A DNA stretch of 11,563 bases from NCBI GenBank assembly GCA_037131955.1, contig JBAXQC010000082.1:1-11563 (forward strand), read 5' to 3'. The stretch comes from CAIMMJ01 sp037131955 (GTDB lineage Bacteria; Bacteroidota; Bacteroidia; UBA4408). Under the pieces are notes generated by a model. It did not search any database. It saw nothing but the letters and a program-made list of their open reading frames with translations, and was not told the origin of the DNA. This document shows, in pieces, positions 6,201-11,563 of the stretch. The translations under genes and the position numbers were made by a program. How positions within the stretch are numbered: position 1 is the first letter of the stretch; each line of letters begins with the position of its first letter.

Positions 6201-9200
6201 ATGAAAAAAATCATCTGTCTTTTGTCTTATTTGATGTTGTTAAATTTATCATCTAAAGCTATTAATATTACAATAAATGGCGGGCAATACGATTGTACTC
6301 AGTCTCAGTTAAATTTAACTACAGATTTCGATCCTTCATTTTATGGAGGCCAAAGTGTTTCTTTTAATTGGATTTTTGGAGGAATAGATCCAACTACAAA
6401 TCAATATTTTTATATTGATACAATTACAGAAAATCCTAGTATTACTCTCAATAATTATATTAATATTGATTTTATTCAATTGGCTGTTATTAACTCAAAC
6501 AACGTTGCTCTTGATTATGGCAGTATTGCTTTAAACAGCTTTAGTCCTCAAATTTATATTTATGCAGGCGAAAACAACACTTGTCAACAGCCTTGTGAGC
6601 TAGATTTTACCTTGCAACTTTATAACAACAGTATAGGAGGAACAATTTACATTAGCAATGGCGATTCAATTCCTGTGGAGGCTTATGTTAGTTACATTAC
6701 TCTGCCAAATGTTTGCCCATTTTCTACTGTTACATTTGTAACCAACAATAATTGTTCTAGCAATTCGGTGCAGGTTCCTCAAGTCCCAACTTATCTAAAT
6801 GTTTTCCAAAACCTTGGATTAGATCCATCTGTAGGATCTTGTAATGGAATAGTTAATTTCAATTATCAAGGATGTATTCCATTAGACAGTGTAAATATTA
6901 CCACAAGCGGAACCTTTAATAACATTAATATAGAATCATATACCATAACAGCTTCTGACAGTTCCAGTGGTGTTATTTCAATAAATTCATTGTGCCAAGG
7001 AAATTACATATTGTATGTTTACTCAGGAGGCACCTTAAATCAAACTATTTATTTTAACGTTGCTTCTAACGGTTATAACAATGCTTTGTTCTCTAATCTT
7101 CAAACCTCGCCAAGTACAAATTTTGAGTGCAATGGCTCTATGAGTTTTACTGTTCAAACAAATGATTATCCCTATTGGTTAAAAATTTACAGTTATTACC
7201 CCAACATTTTTGATAGTGTTTTTGTAGAAACACCTTTTTATACTTACAATCGCTTGGGTGTTTGTCCAGGAAGTTATACTGCAATTTCCTACAATCCAAC
7301 TGCTGCCTATCAAAATTATTTATCAATAAATGTAGAGAATACAATTACCTACCAAATGTCAATAGCAACAACAAATGCTTCAAGCTGTGGAATAAATGAT
7401 GGATCAATAACTCTTACTTACGATTTTCCCTCAAACCTAAGAATAGTTACCAGTTCAAATGAAGGTTTTTATAATTATTACAATGCTAGTTTTTTGGAAG
7501 CCGATGGTCAAATGACAATTTCTAATTTTTCTGAAGGGAATCAGTTTGTACAAATTTTTGATGATATTTTTAATACCTACTACTTCCAAAGTTTTAATAT
7601 TGGAGTTGACAATGCTAATTTAAATAACAACTATTCTTCAAGTATTTTACAAAATCCGGGTTGTTCTGCATGTATTGGAAAAGTTCAGGTAACATTAGAT
7701 AGTACCTATTTAGGGAGCATTTATACACCATTATTTTATGCCAATAATCCAACCTTTATAGAAAATACTTTAGTAATTGATAATTTATGCCAAGGAGTTA
7801 ATTCCATTCCCCTTTATTCTAACTATAATAGTCTTGTATGCTCAGATACTTTGGTAATTACTTTAGATTCAATTGCATCTGGCACCCAAGCACTTTCTAC
7901 AAATTCAATTGTTCCTGCAACGTGCAATACATTTGATAGCATGGATGGACAAATACTCGTTAATTCCACCAATTTAAATAACTTGAATTATAAATGGTTT
8001 CAAGCCCCTTATTTGTATTATCCAATTTCTGATAGCTTAAATATTTTTAATTTAAATAGTGGTCCGTATACCCTTATTGCTTATAATTCTTCAAACTGTA
8101 ATACATTAAATGTAGAAGTTCCTTTTACAGATAGTTGTGGAAGCTATTATGTTTCTGTTAACAAGGACTTCAATGCCAATTGTCAATATGACGATTACGG
8201 CTACTATCAAAAACAAATATTGATTAATCCAGGCAGTATGTTGGTAAATAGTTTTAGTTATTTTAGTTTGCCTTATGGAAATTATGTTGCATCTCCTACA
8301 GATAATTTAGACAATTATTGTAATGATTCAATTAATTTTATTTCTAGTTCAAACTATTGGTTCGATTACTCAACACTTGCGTTTAATGATTCCTCCACCA
8401 CAAGTGATTTGGAGTTATTTGCATTTCCTGGGCAGGCAGCTGAACTGTTTGGTGCAACAATGTATGCGACAATTACTAACAATAGTAATGATTCAATAAG
8501 TACTGTCTTAAAATTTAATAGTTTCAATTTCCTAGATAACTATAATGTTGGGCTGTTTTTTGATAATGTTTATGAAAATTCTATCCCTTTTTACACTTCC
8601 AACGATAGTATTTATGTTCCACTAAATATATCTGGCAAAAAACAATATTTTCTTTACATAACCGCAAGCTCATCAAGCAATATTGCAGCAGGAAACTACC
8701 CACTTGAATTTTCATTCGATTACAATGACGCAAATACCGCAAATAATCAAACTAATACAAGCCTCACAGTGTATGAGACTTTTGTAGGAAGAAGCCAAAA
8801 TGCAAATGAAGTTATGGTTACAAAAACAGTAAATAACAATGGATTTATTAATGATATAAGCCAAGAATTAGTATACTCATTTACTATTTTGAATAATTCT
8901 CAAAACGTAATAAATAGTTTTATTATAAAGGACCAATTAGATAGTGAATTTGATTTGAACAGTATTTCTTACTTAAGAGAACAAAACACTAATTACGGCA
9001 TAAAAAATAATGTTTTATATATTAAAGCTATGGAACAAAATATTCTTCCGGGCGAAATGAAAACAATTCATTATAAGGTGAATTTAAATTCAGCCACCAG
9101 CAATGGGTCAATAATTTTTGGAGAAGCCTCTTTTTCTTATAATCATTATTCTTATCAAACAATTATGCCCGAAAGTATTACTGTTGATCTTAAAGAATCA

Positions 9201-9449
9201 AAGAGTATAAATTCTGTTAACTCACTCTTAGTATTTCCAAATCCAACAGATGGTCAAATTAATATAATTGTTACAAAAACTGGAGGTGATTTAAAAGTGT
9301 ACGATGTGCTTGGAAATTTAGTAAAATCTAATTCAAACATTACAGAAAACAATAAAAGCATTAGTATCGAAAACCTTTCAAAAGGTATTTATACCATTGA
9401 GTACAATAATTTTGGAAAGGTTTACAGGTCAAAGGTTGTAAAAAGATAA
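6201..9449 (+). CDS. Large secreted/surface protein with T9SS type A sorting domain
   Basis: This is a predicted type IX secretion cargo, exported by Sec and then moved across the outer membrane and anchored or released. Residues 1-20 form a signal peptide: KK, the hydrophobic run IICLLSYLMLLNL, then a likely cleavage after SSKA. Residues 32 to about 640 comprise degenerate modules of 84-96 residues. They typically open with C-x-G-x-[IM] and close with [LV]C-x-G-x-Y; opening cysteines are at 32, 128, 214, 310, 396, 491 and 575. Residues 651-661 (VSVNKDFNANC) begin a different segment. Residues about 860-1000 resemble the DUF11-like or conserved-repeat domain common before T9SS tails (IIKDQLDSEFDLNSISYL). 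The C-terminal 80 residues are a canonical sorting domain: VFPNPTDGQINI at 1011-1022, LKVYDVLGNLV, then ISIENLSKGIYTIEY and a basic end. The protein is very rich in Asn, Ser and Tyr. No enzymatic motif is visible. An adhesin or matrix role is inference. Confidence 0.9.
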   Translation: MKKIICLLSYLMLLNLSSKAINITINGGQYDCTQSQLNLTTDFDPSFYGGQSVSFNWIFGGIDPTTNQYFYIDTITENPSITLNNYINIDFIQLAVINSNNVALDYGSIALNSFSPQIYIYAGENNTCQQPCELDFTLQLYNNSIGGTIYISNGDSIPVEAYVSYITLPNVCPFSTVTFVTNNNCSSNSVQVPQVPTYLNVFQNLGLDPSVGSCNGIVNFNYQGCIPLDSVNITTSGTFNNINIESYTITASDSSSGVISINSLCQGNYILYVYSGGTLNQTIYFNVASNGYNNALFSNLQTSPSTNFECNGSMSFTVQTNDYPYWLKIYSYYPNIFDSVFVETPFYTYNRLGVCPGSYTAISYNPTAAYQNYLSINVENTITYQMSIATTNASSCGINDGSITLTYDFPSNLRIVTSSNEGFYNYYNASFLEADGQMTISNFSEGNQFVQIFDDIFNTYYFQSFNIGVDNANLNNNYSSSILQNPGCSACIGKVQVTLDSTYLGSIYTPLFYANNPTFIENTLVIDNLCQGVNSIPLYSNYNSLVCSDTLVITLDSIASGTQALSTNSIVPATCNTFDSMDGQILVNSTNLNNLNYKWFQAPYLYYPISDSLNIFNLNSGPYTLIAYNSSNCNTLNVEVPFTDSCGSYYVSVNKDFNANCQYDDYGYYQKQILINPGSMLVNSFSYFSLPYGNYVASPTDNLDNYCNDSINFISSSNYWFDYSTLAFNDSSTTSDLELFAFPGQAAELFGATMYATITNNSNDSISTVLKFNSFNFLDNYNVGLFFDNVYENSIPFYTSNDSIYVPLNISGKKQYFLYITASSSSNIAAGNYPLEFSFDYNDANTANNQTNTSLTVYETFVGRSQNANEVMVTKTVNNNGFINDISQELVYSFTILNNSQNVINSFIIKDQLDSEFDLNSISYLREQNTNYGIKNNVLYIKAMEQNILPGEMKTIHYKVNLNSATSNGSIIFGEASFSYNHYSYQTIMPESITVDLKESKSINSVNSLLVFPNPTDGQINIIVTKTGGDLKVYDVLGNLVKSNSNITENNKSISIENLSKGIYTIEYNNFGKVYRSKVVKR

Positions 9450-9466
9450 AATCTTGAAATAAATCA

Positions 9467-9514
9467 AAAAAAAGAGGCTGCCTCATTATTTATTATGATG
9501 CAGCCTCTTTTTTT
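9467..9514. terminator. Strong symmetrical (bidirectional-type) intrinsic terminator
   Basis: AAAAAAAGAGGCTGC (9467-9481) pairs perfectly with GCAGCCTCTTTTTTT (9500-9514), giving 15 bp with a GC-rich GAGGCTGC top half and T7 on the 3' side. A small inner TCAT/ATGA pairing (9483-9486 with 9495-9498) shortens the loop. It begins 18 bp after the surface-protein stop codon and separates that transcript from glyS. The A-tract would give a U-tract on the opposite strand, so it could work in both directions, although no opposing gene is visible. Confidence 0.92.
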
Positions 9515-9601
9515 AAATAGTCTTTTATAGATTACCCAAAATCTGAAATAAGTTGTAAAAAAGTTAATGGAAATAATCCGTTATACTAAACTAGTGATGT
9601 A

Positions 9602-9627
9602 CCAAGTATTACTTTGGATTTTTTTTT
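9602..9627 (+). terminator. Weak terminator-like hairpin upstream of glyS
   Basis: CCAAGT (9602-9607) pairs with ACTTTGG (9611-9617) through one bulged T and an ATT loop. Nine T residues follow at 9619-9627. The stem is only 6 bp, so it may be a backup terminator behind the strong one, the end of a short untranslated transcript, or chance. It lies upstream of the likely glyS promoter, so it should not attenuate a transcript starting there. Confidence 0.35.
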
Positions 9628-9719
9628 CTAAAAATTTAAGCAATCAACTTAACTTAATACAGAAAATTTGTAATGTTTTAAATTGTAGTTTTAAGAAAAC
9701 AGTTATTGACTAATTTCAC

Positions 9720-9727
9720 TATTTTTG
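9720..9727 (+). promoter_or_regulatory. Candidate -7 promoter element of glyS
   Basis: TATTTTTG fits TAnnTTTG exactly and ends 6 nt before the ATG at 9734. Transcription would therefore start at or within a few bases of the start codon, which predicts a leaderless or nearly leaderless mRNA. The only nearby TTG (9706-9708) is 11 nt upstream, too close for a -33 element. Confidence 0.45.
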
Positions 9728-9733
9728 CCGACT

Positions 9734-11251
9734 ATGAATCAAGAAGATATTTTTAAAAAAATTATTTCTCACTGCAAAGAGTATGGATTTATATTCCCAA
9801 GCAGCGAAATTTATGATGGATTAAGTGCTGTATACGATTACGGTCAATATGGCGTTGAGCTTAAAAATAATTTACGTCAATATTGGTGGAAAGCGATGGT
9901 GCAATTGCACGAAAATATTGTGGGAATTGATGCTGCCATTTTTATGCACCCAACTACTTGGAAAGCCTCAGGACATATAGATGCTTTTAGCGACCCTTTA
10001 ATAGACAACAAAGACTCCAAAAAAAGGTACCGCGCCGACGTGCTTATTGAAGAACACATGGCAAAAATTGAAGAAAAAATAAACAAAGAAGTAGAAAAAG
10101 CAAGAACTAGGTTTGGCGATACCTTTGATGAAGCACAATTTAAAGCAACCAATGCAAGGGTTCTGGAAAATGCTCAAAAATTAAAAACAATTGAAGACAG
10201 ATTTGCACTGGCCCTTAACGAGGGTAACCTTGACGAAGTAAAACAAATAATTATCGATTGCGAAATAGTTTGCCCCGTGAGTGGTTCAAAAAACTGGACA
10301 GACGTAAGGCAATTTAATTTGATGTTCTCTACTCAGTTAGGTGCTGTTGCAGAAGAATCTGGAACAATTTATTTGAGGCCCGAAACAGCTCAGGGAATTT
10401 TTGTGAACTTTTTAAACGTTCAAAAAACAGGACGTATGAAAATTCCTTTTGGAATTGCTCAAACTGGCAAGGCATTTAGAAATGAAATTGTGGCAAGACA
10501 GTTTATTTTTAGAATGAGAGAATTTGAACAAATGGAAATGCAATTTTTTGTGAAACCTGGAACAGAAATGCAATGGTACGAATACTGGAAAAACACTAGA
10601 ATGGAATGGCACCTAAAATTAGGCTTTCCAAAAGCAAAATACCGTTTTCACGACCATATAAAATTAGCACACTATGCCAATGCAGCAAGTGATATTGAAT
10701 TTGAATTTCCATTTGGTTTCAAAGAATTAGAAGGAATTCACAGTAGAACAGATTTTGATTTAAAAAGCCACGAAAAACACTCTGGTAAAAAATTACAATT
10801 TTTTGACCCCGAAGAAAACCAAAATTATGTTCCTTATGTGGTAGAAACTTCGGTTGGGCTGGACAGGTTGTTTTTGGCAGTAATATCTCAATCTTACCTC
10901 GAAGAAACATTAGAAGATGGATCAATAAGAACGGTTTTAAAAATTCCTGCTTTTGTTGCTCCTGTTAAGTTGGCAATTCTTCCTTTGATGAAAAAAGATG
11001 GCTTGCCGGAAGTTGCAAGAAAGATATTTGCAGATTTGAGTCAAACATTTATGTGCCAATACGATGAAAAAGATGCCATAGGAAAGCGATACAGAAGACA
11101 AGATGCCATAGGAACGCCATTTTGTATTACTATAGATCATCAATCGTTACAAGACCAAACCGTTACTATTCGTCACCGCGATAGCATGGCTCAGGAAAGA
11201 GTAAATATATCTGATTTGGAAACTCTTTTAATAAAGGGTTTAAAAAACTAA
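9734..11251 (+). CDS. glyS: Glycyl-tRNA synthetase (single-chain, alpha2 dimeric type)
   Basis: This is a class II aminoacyl-tRNA synthetase that charges tRNA-Gly in the cytoplasm. It is of the single-polypeptide eukaryote/archaea-like form found in Bacteroidota, rather than the GlyQ/GlyS heterotetramer. Numbering is from the ATG at 9734 (505 residues). YGFIFPSSEIYDGLSAVYDYG lacking its first residue (from G18) is the hallmark N-terminal segment. RPETAQG at 215-221 is the glycine-binding signature, FRNEI at 248-252 is motif 2 and GLDR at 375-378 is motif 3. From about 410, VAPVKLAILPL begins the anticodon-binding domain, with RYRRQDAIGTPFCITID. A TTG at 9725 would add three residues but lies inside the probable promoter, so the ATG is preferred. 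The region at about 105-180 is a charged helical insert. The gene appears monocistronic. Confidence 0.97.
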   Translation: MNQEDIFKKIISHCKEYGFIFPSSEIYDGLSAVYDYGQYGVELKNNLRQYWWKAMVQLHENIVGIDAAIFMHPTTWKASGHIDAFSDPLIDNKDSKKRYRADVLIEEHMAKIEEKINKEVEKARTRFGDTFDEAQFKATNARVLENAQKLKTIEDRFALALNEGNLDEVKQIIIDCEIVCPVSGSKNWTDVRQFNLMFSTQLGAVAEESGTIYLRPETAQGIFVNFLNVQKTGRMKIPFGIAQTGKAFRNEIVARQFIFRMREFEQMEMQFFVKPGTEMQWYEYWKNTRMEWHLKLGFPKAKYRFHDHIKLAHYANAASDIEFEFPFGFKELEGIHSRTDFDLKSHEKHSGKKLQFFDPEENQNYVPYVVETSVGLDRLFLAVISQSYLEETLEDGSIRTVLKIPAFVAPVKLAILPLMKKDGLPEVARKIFADLSQTFMCQYDEKDAIGKRYRRQDAIGTPFCITIDHQSLQDQTVTIRHRDSMAQERVNISDLETLLIKGLKN

Positions 11252-11313
11252 AGAATTAATGGATTAACCATTTAGAACGCAAATGCAAGTTATCAAAGTA
11301 AAAACACGGCATT

Positions 11314-11468
11314 AAATTAAAATTGGCTAACAAATCAAATCAATTTTTTAGCGATGGCATTCGCCGCGGCGAAGCAAAAGCCATCAGCGAACGTTGCGTT
11401 AGGAATAGCTTGGGAGTGGCTCTGATGGTGCGAAAAAAATTGATGCAGAATTTGTCCAATTTTAATTT
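11314..11468. repeat. Nested inverted-repeat element, non-coding
   Basis: The outer arms AAATTAAAATTGG (11314-11326) and CCAATTTTAATTT (11456-11468) are perfect 13-bp inverted repeats bounding 155 bp. Inside them, ATCAATTTTTT (11339-11349) is inverted as AAAAAATTGAT (11434-11444). The centre is GC-rich: GCGATGGC (11351-11358) pairs with GCCATCAGC (11380-11388) with A11386 bulged. It encloses the 14-bp palindrome TTCGCCGCGGCGAA (11360-11373). No transposase or gene is present; a 23-codon ATG frame at 11354-11425 follows the repeat and is unlikely to be coding. The concentric layout resembles a MITE-like or REP-like element. It starts 62 bp after the glyS stop and ends one base before the 73-bp repeat. 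Confidence 0.5.
11325..11404 (+). other. Weak attC-like site (integron recombination site candidate)
   Basis: GGCTAAC followed by AA at the left, and GCGTTAGGA at the right, resemble the outer boxes of attC (RYYYAAC and GTTRRRY); CTAAC and GTTAG pair exactly. The 80-bp length and the internal hairpin fit the 57-141 bp range of attC sites. Against this, one base deviates in each box, the left spacer is long and unpaired, and the bulged A is in the 3' arm rather than the 5' arm. No integrase or second site is visible. Chance resemblance is at least as likely. Confidence 0.2.
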
Positions 11469-11469
11469 T

Positions 11470-11542
11470 AAGCCTTGATTTTTTTTGTTTACTTTTTTGC
11501 ATCAAGGCAAAAAAGTAAATGGGGTTTGGGGCAAGGCCCCGC
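11470..11542 (+). repeat. 73-bp structured interspersed repeat, copy 2
   Basis: This is the same orientation and sequence as 327-399 except for G11535, which changes the triloop of the GGGGC/GCCCC hairpin from AAA to AAG and leaves every stem intact. The flanking sequences of the two copies are unrelated by eye, so the repeat boundaries are sharp. This copy lies 218 bp after the glyS stop and directly after the nested inverted-repeat element. The remaining 21 bases to the window edge show nothing further. Confidence 0.85.
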
Positions 11543-11563
11543 GATATGAAATAACAATTGATA

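Noticed and set aside
9725..9733. Upstream TTG start for glyS adding M-P-T
   Set aside because: The TTG is the end of the TATTTTTG promoter-like element, and the ATG at 9734 fits the family N-terminus.
9515..9733. T-box or other riboswitch in front of glyS
   Set aside because: No specifier stem, T-box sequence or strong antiterminator/terminator pair is visible, and the likely promoter lies downstream of this region.
11354..11425. 23-codon ATG frame in the GC-rich core of the nested element
   Set aside because: The sequence is fully explained by the inverted repeats and has no promoter or family resemblance.

Overview
The window is AT-rich chromosomal DNA that looks like a member of the Bacteroidota. 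The main evidence is a large secreted protein ending in a type IX secretion system (T9SS) sorting domain. Several upstream regions also carry the Bacteroidota -7 promoter element TAnnTTTG, and there are no convincing Shine-Dalgarno sequences. Genus and species cannot be read from the sequence.

Layout from left to right. Bases 1-54 are the last codons of an unidentified plus-strand gene. Bases 55-445 hold no convincing gene, but contain an imperfect long hairpin (265-310) and the first copy of a 73-bp structured repeat (327-399). dnaG (primase) runs leftward at 446-2407. It is divergent from a rightward AlkB-type DNA dealkylase gene (2530-3123). The 122 bp between them holds one promoter-like element for each, and both genes appear to start with TTG. 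The convergent gap 3124-3465 holds what looks like a decayed minus-strand coding fragment and a short tandem repeat. lon (ATP-dependent protease) runs leftward at 3466-5937. A 263-bp divergent spacer then leads into a 1082-residue T9SS cargo protein (6201-9449), which is followed by a strong symmetrical intrinsic terminator (9467-9514). glyS (glycyl-tRNA synthetase, single-chain dimeric type) occupies 9734-11251. The right edge, 11252-11563, is non-coding. It contains a nested inverted-repeat element (11314-11468) with a vaguely attC-like core, followed directly by the second copy of the 73-bp repeat (11470-11542).

The genes do not form one pathway. They are single housekeeping units (primer synthesis, alkylation repair, proteolysis, tRNA charging) plus one lineage-specific surface protein, each apparently with its own promoter. 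No defence system, phage, conjugative element, CRISPR array or transposase is visible. The less ordinary content is in the intergenic DNA (the two-copy structured repeat and the nested inverted repeats) and in the roughly 90-residue modular architecture of the surface protein.
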